This document shows positions 34,756 to 45,100 of a stretch of 64,000 nucleotides of DNA, one piece after another. The stretch is taken from positions 62,001-126,000 of the forward strand of contig CABIVS010000011.1 in the NCBI GenBank assembly GCA_902362375.1, read 5' to 3'. The position numbers and the translations under genes were made by a program. The first letter of the stretch is position 1. Each line of letters starts with the position of its first letter. The stretch comes from Bacteroidaceae bacterium (GTDB lineage Bacteria; Bacteroidota; Bacteroidia; Bacteroidales; Bacteroidaceae). The notes under the pieces were generated by a model. It ran no database searches. It was not told the DNA's origin and saw nothing but the letters and a program-made list of their open reading frames with translations.

Positions 34756-35634
34756 ATGTTGAAAGCTTTTTTATATAGTTGGATAGTGATGCTGGTTGCA
34801 GCTTTTACCTCCTGTGAGCCGGATTGGGATTTTGACAGTGACTATGAATCGGAAGTTGTGGTGGAAGGTGGTATTACGGCAGACGGATTTGCAAAGGTTT
34901 ACCTTTCACAAAGTAAAATCCTGAATAGTACATGGGATAGTATAGCACTTTCCAAACTGCCTGTTATGAGTGCTAAGGTAACTGTGAGTGATGGGAGTCA
35001 GACCGAAATTCTGGTGGGCAGAATAGATAAAGGCAGATTGCCTTATTTTGTCTATACCGGTTCACAAATCAGGGGAGAAGTGGGCAAGGTGTATATGTTG
35101 ACTGTCATGTATCGCGGGAAAGAAATAACAGCACGTACTACCATTCCTGAACCGATCCTACTGGATAGCATACGCTTACAGCCAACCGAAGGGTGTGATA
35201 CGCTTTATCAGGCTACTGCGTATTTTAATGACCCGAAGGGGGAAGCTAACTATTATAAAATATTCACTCAGGTAGAAGAAAAAGATGAGGACTATTATAA
35301 TGCGTTTATGGGTACGTTTTCTGATGAAATATTAGTGTCTCCTGTCGCAACAGCAGAGATTTACCGGGGATTCCGGCATACGGAACTCAACAAGTATACT
35401 CCTTTTTTTACTCCTGGTGAAAAGGTGAATATTTGTTTCTCACAAATAACGGAAGAAGGGTTCCGCTTTTGGAGTCAATATGAAAATGAAGTAATCAACA
35501 GTGGTAATCCTGTGTTTCCCAATACGACTAATCTACCTGGTAATATAGATGGAGGATTGGGCATTTGGATGGGGTATGGAACTGCCGTTTATCATGTTGA
35601 AGTGAAGAATACCTGTTATCATTACAAGCATTGA
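34756..35634 (+). CDS. DUF4249 lipoprotein, partner of the TonB receptor
   Basis: 292 aa from ATG 34756 (a TTG at 34750 would overlap the receptor stop by 4 bases; ATG gives the better signal peptide). Lipobox FTSC (Cys17 or so), then EPDWDFDSDYE and VVVEGGITADGFAKVYLSQS, the typical start of DUF4249. The DUF4249 gene nearly always follows a TonB receptor and is thought to be its surface-exposed partner, comparable with SusD for SusC. Stop is followed by a terminator shared with mdh. Confidence 0.85.
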   Translation: MLKAFLYSWIVMLVAAFTSCEPDWDFDSDYESEVVVEGGITADGFAKVYLSQSKILNSTWDSIALSKLPVMSAKVTVSDGSQTEILVGRIDKGRLPYFVYTGSQIRGEVGKVYMLTVMYRGKEITARTTIPEPILLDSIRLQPTEGCDTLYQATAYFNDPKGEANYYKIFTQVEEKDEDYYNAFMGTFSDEILVSPVATAEIYRGFRHTELNKYTPFFTPGEKVNICFSQITEEGFRFWSQYENEVINSGNPVFPNTTNLPGNIDGGLGIWMGYGTAVYHVEVKNTCYHYKH

Positions 35635-35669
35635 TGAATTGTTTTATTTTCCCTGGAATGGAATAAAAA

Positions 35670-35714
35670 AAGGCTGAAACCTGACGATCTTTTCATCGTT
35701 CCAGGTTTCGGCCT
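35670..35714. terminator. Convergent terminator DUF4249 gene / mdh
   Basis: Stem formed by 35670-35688 (AAGGCTGAAACCTGACGAT) and 35694-35714 with a two-base bulge and a G-U pair; A-rich on the left and T-containing on the right, so it can work in both directions. Confidence 0.75.
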
Positions 35715-35738
35715 TCTGCTTTCGCTAATATTGTTTGA

Positions 35739-36740
35739 TTAGTTAATATTTGGATTCAATGCATGCCAGTCTTTAATGGCTGGGATAATCCCCATTTCAA
35801 TCACTTCATCACGAAGTTTGCATAAATGCTCGTAGCTCTTTTCCAATTCTTCCTGTTCGGCAGGAGTTCCGGCTACTTCTTTATAAGTGACGCCGTCTTT
35901 AGTAATTGAAGTTTCCATCGCCATCATGATATGGTCGAATTTGCCATTGGAAACATACGTTCCGGCAGGCCAGCGGAAAGGTTGTCCACCCATAGCAGCG
36001 GCAATCATTTCGATAGAAAGATAAGCTGGGCTTTGGAAAGAAGAACGACCGCGCAGGTCGATAATATGCTTACCACCTTGGATGACACGTACTTTCAGTG
36101 CTTCCCAATCTGCCAATGGAAGGCGGGTAGTGCCGATGAAATCGGTCAAAGGTTCTCCTTTTATTTTGGTTGTAGATGCGAATACAGCCATTTGTTCGCC
36201 ATGACCACCATACGTACGGCAATTCTGAATGTCGGAAGCCGGGATATGGAAGAATTTCACCAGTTCGTTTTGCAGGCGGGTGCTGTCCAGGGCAGCCAGT
36301 GTAGAAACTTGAGAGGGTTTCAAACCTGAATACAACAAAGTTATCAGTCCGGTGATGTCTGCCGGATTAAAGATCACAACGATATGTTTTACGTTCGGGC
36401 AATATTGATGAACATCTTTACCGAATTGAGCGGCAATTTCTGCATTTCCCTTCAGCAAATCTTCGCGGGTCATACCTGCTTTACGGGCAGCTCCACCGGA
36501 AGAGACAATGTAAGAAGCTCCTGTCAGTGCTTCTTTGATATCGGAAGTAAATGTAAGGTTGACACCTTCAAAACCGCAGTGATACAATTCTTCAGCTACT
36601 CCTTCCAGAGCCGGGGCAAATGGATCATACAGGCAAATATTCGGAGTGAGTTTCATCATCATGGCTGTTTGTGCCATATTGGAGCCGATCATTCCGGCAG
36701 CTCCTACAATCGTAAGTTTCTCGTTGGTTAGAAATTCCAT
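35739..36740 (-). CDS. mdh: Malate dehydrogenase (NAD-dependent, LDH/MDH superfamily)
   Basis: 333 aa. Rossmann glycine motif GAAGMIGSN (13-21), substrate Arg residues in RKAGMTRED (~86-94), catalytic Asp-Arg in LDSTRLQ (~151-155) and catalytic His in TYGGHGEQM (~180). These fit malate dehydrogenase better than lactate dehydrogenase because of the Arg in the mobile loop. It interconverts malate and oxaloacetate; in Bacteroides this serves the reductive branch to fumarate and succinate. Single gene with its own terminator. Confidence 0.88.
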   Translation of the reverse strand: MEFLTNEKLTIVGAAGMIGSNMAQTAMMMKLTPNICLYDPFAPALEGVAEELYHCGFEGVNLTFTSDIKEALTGASYIVSSGGAARKAGMTREDLLKGNAEIAAQFGKDVHQYCPNVKHIVVIFNPADITGLITLLYSGLKPSQVSTLAALDSTRLQNELVKFFHIPASDIQNCRTYGGHGEQMAVFASTTKIKGEPLTDFIGTTRLPLADWEALKVRVIQGGKHIIDLRGRSSFQSPAYLSIEMIAAAMGGQPFRWPAGTYVSNGKFDHIMMAMETSITKDGVTYKEVAGTPAEQEELEKSYEHLCKLRDEVIEMGIIPAIKDWHALNPNIN

Positions 36741-36881
36741 AAGTTTATATGTTTAAAGGTGAATAATTTACTTTTTCTTTTTGTCGCTACAAAGTTAACA
36801 TATTAGATAGCGGATTGTTCATTGCAAATAGTTTTGCCCGATAACGAAAAGTTATAGTAGGATTCCTTTTAAAATGGCAAA

Positions 36882-36911
36882 AAGAGATTGCAGATTTACC
36901 CGCAATCTCTT
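36882..36911. terminator. Terminator downstream of the GH2 gene
   Basis: 10-bp perfect stem (36882-36891 with 36902-36911), 10-base loop, A/T-rich flanks, 44 bases beyond the GH2 stop. It ends the GH43-sulfatase-GH2 operon on the minus strand. Confidence 0.7.
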
Positions 36912-36954
36912 CCTGCCTATTGAAAACAAATAAAACGTGAATTTGAAGTGTACT

Positions 36955-39162
36955 TTAAAAAGCTCTTAACCCATAATCGAAATCCATCTTGTTAGTTCCC
37001 TGAACCTCTATCTTGATTGTATTCTTACCTTTCTTCAATAAGGAAGAATAATCACTTAGGTTGTATTGGTTATATTGTTTGGTCATCCGGATATCTTGAA
37101 GGAATACTTCAACGCCATTCAACCATACTTTGCCTGTTCCTGCGGCACGTAACCACAAAGACAGGTTCTTCAATGGTTGGCCTAAAACAAATTCCGTTTC
37201 AGAAACTACTGTTGCTTTCGGCTGGACGGAATAAGGCAACATCACTTGTTTCATCTCGCTGCCATTAACGGATACCTTACGTTGATTTTTAGCTCCGCCT
37301 TGTCCGTCGGGTACTAACGTAATGGCTTTGGCAGGTGCTACATTATATAAATCGTTATGTAAGATATGCAGGAACGAAGTCGGCATTTTCGTAACCTTGC
37401 GATCATACGTCAGTAGGCCGTTCACTTCTCCCTCCACATCTGTTGTCTGTGTGTAAATGGCTGCGCTTAGACCTTGTGCAACGAGTGTTTTTAAATCGTG
37501 TACCACTCTACCGTAATTATCCATTAAAGCCATCGCACCATCGATATTCTTATATCCCCAGTTACGCATTTCCGGATTCCAAAGATGTTCTTTGATGGCC
37601 CATCCGTATCCTCCGAATTCTCCTAGAACCGAGATACGGTCACCGTTGTATTCAGGAAGGATCATGGACGAAACCGGATAGTTGTGTACGTCATACATGT
37701 GTCCTACACCTCTGTCGGCCCATCCTGTCACACCGTCGATGATGCGGCTTTTATCATAACTCATCACTTTGTTTACGATTTCAGCGGTATTGTGTTGTCC
37801 CCATCCTTCGTTGAATACTACCCAAGTAGTGATACAGGAATAGAAGCGCAGACGGTCGATCATTTCAAACATCTCTTTTTGCCACTGTGCGGAATGTTCG
37901 GCAGGAGCATTCCAGTCATTTGCTGCGCCGGCAGCTACATGCTCGGCCTGTTTCCTTTCGGTCGAGAAGCCGGAAACCATATCCTGCCACAGCATCAATC
38001 CCAGTGAATCGGCATAGTAATAATACTGTTCCGGTTCCACTTTGATATGTTTGCGGATGGTGTTGAATCCCATTTCTTTTAATTGCACCATATCCCACAA
38101 CATCGCCTCTTCCGATGGAGGAGTGAGCAGACCGTCGGGCCACCACCCCTGATCTAATGTACCGAACTGGAAAATAGGTTCTCCGTTCAGACAGATGCGA
38201 TTGTAACCACATGCATCTTTTTTGATGCCGGCCTCCCGAAGAGTGAAATAGCTTTTTACGTTATCAACGATTTTTCCGTTGACGGACAGTTCCACATTCA
38301 AATGATAAAGTTGGGGAGAAGCCGGTGTCCATAATACGGCATCGGGAATCTCGATTTCCATGTCAGTTGTACCCTTTTGCTCTATGGTCTTGATGACTTT
38401 TCCCTTATCCAGTACTTCGACTTTGATATTTTCCTGTCCTTTGGCTCCAGCTACATCCAGATGCAGTTTCACTGTCTTTTTGTGAATATCCGCTTCGGGT
38501 AATATCTGACGTATGTGTTGCGGATTGACAGCTTCCAGCCATACAGTCTGCCAGATTCCGGATACCGGAGTGTACCAGATACCTTTCTGATTTAGTTGCT
38601 GTTTTCCTCGTGAGATCGATTCCTGGTCGGTAGGATCGACCACAGAGAGTTCAACCATCTGATCGCCGCTTTTATTTATGAATTTCGTTATGTCAAACTC
38701 AAAAGGATTGTTTCCTCCTTTGTGCGTACCTGCCAGTTTATTGTTTACCCATACTTGACATTCATAATCCACCGCCTGAAAATGCAGGATGATATTCTTG
38801 CCTTTCCAGTCTTCATCTATTGTAAAGTTGTGCTGATACCATAATTTATCGGTAGGAAGAAAAGTGCGTTGTACTCCTGAAAGAGAAGACTCTATGGCAA
38901 ATGGAACCAGAATTTCTCCCTCATATTTCACTTGTTTTTTTGTTGTGGCCTGGTCTGTCACCGCAAACTTCCATAGCCCGTTCAGGTTCATCCATTGCGA
39001 ACGCTGTAACTGCGGGCGTGGGTAGCTTCTCCATACATTTTCCGGCGTCACTTTTTCTGCCCATACAGTTCTGATTTTATCTCCTTTCGGGCTCCATGCA
39101 GCAAAAACTGAAGTCTGCAATAAGGCACCCAACATGATTGTCAATACGTGTTTCTTCTTCAT
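36955..39162 (-). CDS. Glycoside hydrolase family 2 protein, secreted
   Basis: 735 aa from ATG 39162, which gives a clean signal peptide (MKKKHVLTIMLGALLQTSVF). A longer frame starting at 39225 would overlap the preceding gene and hide this signal. Sugar-binding jelly roll (~45-215: PRPQLQRSQWMNLNGLWKF), Ig-like domain (~225-325), TIM barrel (~330-600) with acid/base Glu in VFNEGWGQH (~450) and nucleophile Glu in VLGEFGGYGW (~516). GH2 members cleave beta-galactosides, beta-glucuronides, beta-mannosides or alpha-L-arabinosides; sequence alone does not decide. It follows the sulfatase by 5 bases, so sulfate removal and glycosidic cleavage are probably sequential steps. Confidence 0.9.
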   Translation of the reverse strand: MKKKHVLTIMLGALLQTSVFAAWSPKGDKIRTVWAEKVTPENVWRSYPRPQLQRSQWMNLNGLWKFAVTDQATTKKQVKYEGEILVPFAIESSLSGVQRTFLPTDKLWYQHNFTIDEDWKGKNIILHFQAVDYECQVWVNNKLAGTHKGGNNPFEFDITKFINKSGDQMVELSVVDPTDQESISRGKQQLNQKGIWYTPVSGIWQTVWLEAVNPQHIRQILPEADIHKKTVKLHLDVAGAKGQENIKVEVLDKGKVIKTIEQKGTTDMEIEIPDAVLWTPASPQLYHLNVELSVNGKIVDNVKSYFTLREAGIKKDACGYNRICLNGEPIFQFGTLDQGWWPDGLLTPPSEEAMLWDMVQLKEMGFNTIRKHIKVEPEQYYYYADSLGLMLWQDMVSGFSTERKQAEHVAAGAANDWNAPAEHSAQWQKEMFEMIDRLRFYSCITTWVVFNEGWGQHNTAEIVNKVMSYDKSRIIDGVTGWADRGVGHMYDVHNYPVSSMILPEYNGDRISVLGEFGGYGWAIKEHLWNPEMRNWGYKNIDGAMALMDNYGRVVHDLKTLVAQGLSAAIYTQTTDVEGEVNGLLTYDRKVTKMPTSFLHILHNDLYNVAPAKAITLVPDGQGGAKNQRKVSVNGSEMKQVMLPYSVQPKATVVSETEFVLGQPLKNLSLWLRAAGTGKVWLNGVEVFLQDIRMTKQYNQYNLSDYSSLLKKGKNTIKIEVQGTNKMDFDYGLRAF

Positions 39163-39167
39163 TGTTA

Positions 39168-40832
39168 TTACTTGGTTTTGTATTCTTTTAAATCTTTTTT
39201 CCGTCCTTGATTGTAGGTATTCCACATTTTCGGGAAATACATGACATCACTCTTGTCCGCCCATTCGAAGTAGGCATTTTCCATCTCCTTGACCCGTTCC
39301 GGATATTGGGAAGACAGGTCGTTCTGTTCGGTGCGGTCTTTGGTTATGTTGTATAGCTCCCATTTATCTTCTTTGAAATAGGCTGATACAAGTTTCCAAT
39401 CCCCTTTTCTCACCATTCTGTTTCCCTCGTGCTCGGCGTAAATATAGCGTTCTTTCAATTTCTCTCCTTGTAGGATGGGCAGGATAGACGTACCTGCTGT
39501 AGGAAGAATTTCTCTTCCCTGATAAGTCCGGGGATATTTCGTTTCTGCCAGTTCGACGCATGTCGGCATGATATCTGAAAACTGGCAGGGTTGATGGTCA
39601 ATCTTCCCTTTGTTTTTCACCTTGTTTCCCCAGTAGGCGATGCAGGGGGTGGAAATACCTCCCTCGTATGCGTAGTGCTTGTACAAGGAGAGTGGGGTGC
39701 AACAAACGTTCGCCCAACCCGTTCCGTAATGATGATAGGTACCGGGAAGTCCCATGCCATCCAGTTCTTCTCCCACGTGTGTGTGATAGGCAAGTCCGCT
39801 GTGTCCGTCGAAACCGAATTCATGCCATTCGGCGCATGCGCCATTGTCCGACATGAATATGATGAACGTGTTGTCCAGTTCTCCGTTCTTGTCCAGTTTG
39901 TCGACAACACGGCCGATGTTTGTATCCATAATATCCACCATGGCTGCATAGATTGACATTCGTCGGGCTAAGTCCGTTTGTTGTTCTTTCGTTAAAGAAT
40001 CCCATGCAGGCAATGGATGTGCTTCGTCCATAAAGAAGCTGCTGGGCACTACACCTCGTGGACTTAATTCCGGTTTCCCCTGCAACAGATTCATTCCGAC
40101 GATACGTTTCCAACGTTGGTCGCGTATCTTATCCCAGCCTTGCAGATAGGTTTTCATATACTTGTCGATCATCGCTTTAGGAGCGTGCAAGGGAAAGTGG
40201 GGTGCATTATAGGCTAAATATAGAAATAGAGGTTTGTCTTCATTGTGTGCCTGGTCGATAAAGTCGACAGCGTAGTCAGTGATTACATTGGTGGCATAGA
40301 ATTCCCCTTCGGCATATTCGTGCAGGGGGCGGTCTTTGGGCAGGCGTGTATATACTTTGGGATTCCAAAAAGAATTGAATCCGCCCAGTAGTCCGTAGTA
40401 TTCTTGAAATCCCCGTTGCACAGGATTGACTTTTCCCAGATGCCATTTACCTGCCATGGCGGTAAAGTAGCCGGCTTCTTTCAAGACCTCTGCAATCGTC
40501 ACATTGTCCGAGTTGGAGCGGAATCCGGCATAGCCTTTCGCCTCTTTGGCATGGCTGCCCGTCATGTGCCCCAAACCGGTTTGATGGGGATACAATCCGG
40601 TCAATAGATTGGCACGCGAGGGACAACTGCGTGCGCTGTTATACATTTGCGTCATCCGGATTCCCTGTGCGGCCAGATGATCTAATACCGGAGTTTCTAT
40701 CTCTCCTCCGTAGCAACCCAAATCAGAGAAACCTAAGTCGTCCGCTAATATCAGAATGATATTGGGCTTTTCTTGTGCGGTAACTGTACTTCCCAGTGCC
40801 AGTCCGCTTGCTATCAATGCCAGTTTATTCAT
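39168..40832 (-). CDS. S1-family sulfatase, Ser-type
   Basis: 554 aa with a signal peptide (cleavage near TAQEKP). Metal-binding ADDLGFSDLGCYGG (30-43) and the maturation motif S-C-P-S-R with Ser69 as the residue converted to formylglycine, then NLLTGLYPHQTGLGHMTG. Further sites: MAGKWHLGKV and MSDNGACAEWHEFGFDG. Long arylsulfatase-A-like form. Acts in the periplasm on a sulfated sugar after activation by a radical-SAM anSME enzyme encoded elsewhere. Start ATG lies 36 bases from the GH43 stop, and the GH2 gene begins 5 bases after its stop: one operon. Confidence 0.93.
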   Translation of the reverse strand: MNKLALIASGLALGSTVTAQEKPNIILILADDLGFSDLGCYGGEIETPVLDHLAAQGIRMTQMYNSARSCPSRANLLTGLYPHQTGLGHMTGSHAKEAKGYAGFRSNSDNVTIAEVLKEAGYFTAMAGKWHLGKVNPVQRGFQEYYGLLGGFNSFWNPKVYTRLPKDRPLHEYAEGEFYATNVITDYAVDFIDQAHNEDKPLFLYLAYNAPHFPLHAPKAMIDKYMKTYLQGWDKIRDQRWKRIVGMNLLQGKPELSPRGVVPSSFFMDEAHPLPAWDSLTKEQQTDLARRMSIYAAMVDIMDTNIGRVVDKLDKNGELDNTFIIFMSDNGACAEWHEFGFDGHSGLAYHTHVGEELDGMGLPGTYHHYGTGWANVCCTPLSLYKHYAYEGGISTPCIAYWGNKVKNKGKIDHQPCQFSDIMPTCVELAETKYPRTYQGREILPTAGTSILPILQGEKLKERYIYAEHEGNRMVRKGDWKLVSAYFKEDKWELYNITKDRTEQNDLSSQYPERVKEMENAYFEWADKSDVMYFPKMWNTYNQGRKKDLKEYKTK

Positions 40833-40868
40833 GGAGTGTTTGTTGTTAGTTTGAATAGAGAGTTTGTT

Positions 40869-41954
40869 TTACTGAAAAGATTGCACTTCATCCGGTCCGG
40901 GAGTTGCGTAATGCGGATCGATGGCGCGGATATATACATCTCCGTCCGGTAGGATTTTTACGTCCAAAGGCACAATGGTCGTCCCTAGTTTGTTGATGGT
41001 CTGTGCGTCCTCTCTCAAGTCCCTTTTTTCAATACCGTCCGGATCCAGTGGCGGTCGGTTGCCATTGAAGAAGGCGGTACACCACCATTTGCCGTTTTTG
41101 TCCTGAAAAGGAGTGCCATGTCCTAAGAAACGTCCCACAAAGCGACGCTCGCTGTAAGGACCTGTGATTTTATCGGACGTGCAATAATATAAATTATAAG
41201 ACCCTTTGCGCCCCTGGTCGGTAGACCATGCCGTACCGAAATGCACGTATTTCTTTCCGATCTTACGCATGGTAGCCCCTTCGTGTCCGATTCGGCGGTT
41301 AGACGGATCGATGCGCACCGGTTCTCCCGCCAATCCGGCAAAGTCCGGTTTCAGAGGGACAATAAGTGTGTTGCTGAATAGTAGATACCACGTTCCGTCG
41401 TCATCTTTGAAGAGAGACGGGTCATGCTTTTTCAGGAATGCTTCCGGGTTGGGGTGCTTCCAGGGACCTTTGATATCTTTTCCGCTACTCAGAGCCAGTC
41501 CGCTATGTTTTTGCGGACAATACACAAGTGCCCAGCAGTCACCGGTCCAATGTAGTTCGGGTGCCCACAATGGATTTTTGGTAGCCATTTCTTCTCTTCC
41601 TTTGAAAGTGGGTGAATCTTCTGCCAGTGAATAAGGAGCGCCCAAAGATTTCCAATGAGCTAAATCGTCGCTGCACCATACTTGTACCTGATAACCTACG
41701 ATGCTTGTTTTACCCAATCCCGTGTTATATTGGTCGTCCTGTTCTCTCGGATCGCCGGCAACAGGGGTCGTTCCGGTCAGGTAATATTTTCCGTCCGGTC
41801 CCAACACAATATAGGGGTCACGAATCCATCCGCCTTTGATATGGAGGGCTTTGTCATGCGACTTCACACCTGCCAATATATCTCCGGCACTTAATTGCGC
41901 TTTTGTGGTGACCGACAAAAACAGAAAAAATAATGGTAAAAATAAGTTTTTCAT
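40869..41954 (-). CDS. Glycoside hydrolase family 43-like secreted enzyme
   Basis: 361 aa with signal peptide (MKNLFLPLFFLFLSVTTKAQ). Five-bladed beta-propeller of GH43/GH-F type: base Asp46 in GWIRDPYIVLGPDGKYYLTG, pKa-modulating Asp178 in KKHDPSLFKDDDGTWYLLF, acid Glu225 in RIGHEGATMRKIGKKYVHFG. Also WAPELHW at 130-136. Inverting exo-enzymes of this clan release arabinose, xylose, galactose or anhydrosugars; related GH117-type propellers look similar, so family assignment is provisional. First gene of the three-gene minus-strand operon, divergent from the HTCS gene that likely controls it. Confidence 0.85.
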   Translation of the reverse strand: MKNLFLPLFFLFLSVTTKAQLSAGDILAGVKSHDKALHIKGGWIRDPYIVLGPDGKYYLTGTTPVAGDPREQDDQYNTGLGKTSIVGYQVQVWCSDDLAHWKSLGAPYSLAEDSPTFKGREEMATKNPLWAPELHWTGDCWALVYCPQKHSGLALSSGKDIKGPWKHPNPEAFLKKHDPSLFKDDDGTWYLLFSNTLIVPLKPDFAGLAGEPVRIDPSNRRIGHEGATMRKIGKKYVHFGTAWSTDQGRKGSYNLYYCTSDKITGPYSERRFVGRFLGHGTPFQDKNGKWWCTAFFNGNRPPLDPDGIEKRDLREDAQTINKLGTTIVPLDVKILPDGDVYIRAIDPHYATPGPDEVQSFQ

Positions 41955-42149
41955 ATAGTGTAATATGTTTAGTGTTACTAATAGATCAGACTTACAGCTC
42001 TTATATGCATTTGCAAATAAAGGATTTTATATGGAAATAGATGCGTAATATTTCGTTCAAAAGTCGTTCATATTTGTAAAAAAAGGAGGAATAACACATA
42101 TTTCCACTTCCTCTGAACATATTTACGGATGGCAAGATGAAAAAAACTC

Positions 42150-42157
42150 TATATTTG
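42150..42157 (+). promoter_or_regulatory. -7 box of the PUL2 HTCS gene
   Basis: TATATTTG on the + strand, perfect TAnnTTTG, 26 bases before the HTCS start. It lies in the 229-base divergent region shared with the GH43 operon. Confidence 0.55.
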
Positions 42158-42183
42158 CATAAACTAAAAGCACGATACGAGTT

Positions 42184-45100
42184 ATGAAAAGCATAAATGT
42201 AAGAAGATTCTTACTGACAGGTTTATTCCTATATACAGCGATGAACCTATGCGCAACTATCCATTATAATAATTTGCGGTTTAAACAATTTGAGACTTTA
42301 GACAAACTACCTCATAAAACGATTAACGCCATCACACAGGATAATTCGGGATTTCTTTGGCTGGGAACCCGGAACGGACTTTGCCGGTATGACGGATACA
42401 ATATTGTCACGTATCAATATCATGAAAATGATTCGAACTCGCTCTGCCATAGTTTTGTAAACACACTCTATAATGACAGTTTGCAGAATGCAATCTGGAT
42501 TGCTACTGAAGAGGGAATCTGCAAGTATTCGTCTTCCACCGGGCGTTTTGTACGTTACCGGATTGAGGGGAATACCAAGCCGAATGTGGTTTTCCTGAAA
42601 ACTTTCGATAAACAGTTGCTGGCAGGATGCAGCAATGGAGTGTATGCCTATGATGAAAAGAAAGATGCTTTTGTGCCGTTTCTGCTTACCGGCACGGAGG
42701 CCAGCCTCGTGTCCGGATTGGCGGAAGACCATAATGGCTTTTTATGGATCAGTACCCCGAAAGGTGCCAGGTGTTATAATATGCATAAAAAAGTTTTTAT
42801 GAAATTGCCCGAAAGCGTATCGCGCATATCGAGCAAACTCTATGTCGATAAATTCAATCGCCTGTGGTATAATATGAACCAGCAAGTGAATGTTTATGAT
42901 ATAAATAATCAACAAAATTACTCCATCAAGGAAAGTAAACAGTTTAAAATCTTTAAGTCTATTGCTCTTGATGGAATGGATAACATTTGGTTGGGAAGCG
43001 AGTATGGTATTTTTGTTTATGGAAAAGATTTGCGACTGATTCATCATTATCAGCAGACCGAGGGGGATTTGAGCAACCTGAACGATAACCCGATTTATAG
43101 TCTGTTTATGGACGCCAATCATAATATGTGGGTGGGTACTTATTTCGGTGGAGTGAACTGCTATATCGATGCAACAGACAATTTTCATGTATTCTCATAC
43201 GGAAATTCCAGAAATCACCTGAGCGGAAAGGCAGTGAGACAGATAACCGGAGGTCCTGATGAGGATATATATATTGCAACCGAAGACGGAGGTTTGAACC
43301 GTATCGACAAGTCCGGACAGATAACCCGCTCGGAAGCATTGCATCAACGAATGGATGTTGGAGCTACGAACGTACACTCTTTATTACTAAATCATGAGGG
43401 GGATTTATGGATTGGCCTTTACGAGAAAGGAGCCAGATGTTATAACTTCCGGACGCAGCATACAAAGGTTTTTCTTCCGATGGATTTATACAGGAGGCAT
43501 TCCGGTTTTTGCATGATAGAAGATGCGGAGCATGACATCTGGTATGGAGGTCTGAATGGTTTTGTCATCTTCAGGAAAGAGGGGAAAGGGTACGAAGTGA
43601 TGAAGTTTAAAAAGCCTTTCTTAAAGTTTATATTCTGCATGGTGAATGCTCCTGATGGGACCGTTTGGGCGGGAACACGAAGAGACGGAGTCTTTCGGCT
43701 TGACAAACGCAAACAGACGGTTGAGAGAATTGCGACTTTTCCTAATAAAGAATTATTTATCACCGATCTTTATGTTGATTCTCAAAATCAGATATGGGTG
43801 GGTACGGATGATAATGGAATGTTGCTCCTGAACAGTAAAGGGGAGTATATCGCATCATATACGGAAGAGCAGATTGGCTCCAACTCGATCAAAGGCATTG
43901 TAGAAGATAATGCAGGTAATATCTGGTTCGGCACAGTGAATGGCTTGTGTTGTATTCGTGCAAAGGGAGGAATCATGCGTTATACAACCGAGGATGGATT
44001 GCCTACCAACCAGTTCAACTATTCCTCCGCTTATAAGGATGCCCGTGGAGTATTGTATTTCGGAACCATCAATGGACTGGTTTCGTTCCATCCCGAACGA
44101 ATATACAAATATCCATCCCGTTTTAATATTGCCCTGACTGCCATTTCATTGAACGGTGAGTTGATTACTCCATCTACTTCCGACTCGCCTCTTGAGAAGA
44201 CAATCTCCGAATGTACTTCGATTACCCTGACGCACAAGCAGGCAAGATCTGTACAGATAGAATATTCGGGAATGAACTATCGCTATAATAACAACACAAT
44301 GTATGCCATGAAACTGGAGGGTGTCGACAAGAAATGGCAGAATATCGGTGAGCAACATCAGGTACGTTTCTCGAATTTACCTGCCGGTCACTACCGGTTG
44401 AGAATTAAGGCGGGCGAAGATGGTATTCATTGGTATGAGAAAGGAGAGAAAATAATTGATATACGTGTGCTTCCTCCTTTTTGGTTGTCGGGATGGGCTT
44501 ATGGTTTCTATGCTGTTTGTTTGTTAATGTTGGGATATATCGGATATCGCTATACGAAGAACCGGTTGAGGCTGGTCATGAACCTAAAGACAGAACACAA
44601 TCTTCGTGTGAATATGGAGAAACTGAATCAGCAGAAGATTAACTTCTTCACCTACATCTCGCATGATTTGAAAACACCGCTCACATTGATTCTCTCGCCT
44701 TTGCAACGTCTGCTGTCGCAAAAGGAAATAACGAACCATGACAAGAAGAATATCGAAATCATTTATCGTAATGCCAATCAGATGAAGTATCTGATAGACG
44801 AGTTGCTTTCTTTCAGTAAGATTGAGATGAATCAGGAAAAGATAAATGTCTGCAAGGGAAATATAATGCTCTTTTTGAAAGAACTCTCCAATATATTTGA
44901 GATAGTTGCCCGAGATAGGGAGATTGACTTCATTGTTAAATTGGATGATACGGATGAAGAAGTATGGTTTTCTCCTTCCAAACTGGAGCGGATTATGTAC
45001 AACCTGTTATCAAATGCTTTTAAATACACTGCCCCCGGTGATTATGTGCAACTCACTGCTTCTTTGCAGGAAGAGGATCAACAGACCTTTGTACACATTT

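Noticed and set aside
36955..39225. Longer GH2 start at 39225
   Set aside because: It would overlap the preceding sulfatase gene by 58 bases and put 21 charged residues before a clear signal peptide; ATG 39162 fits better.
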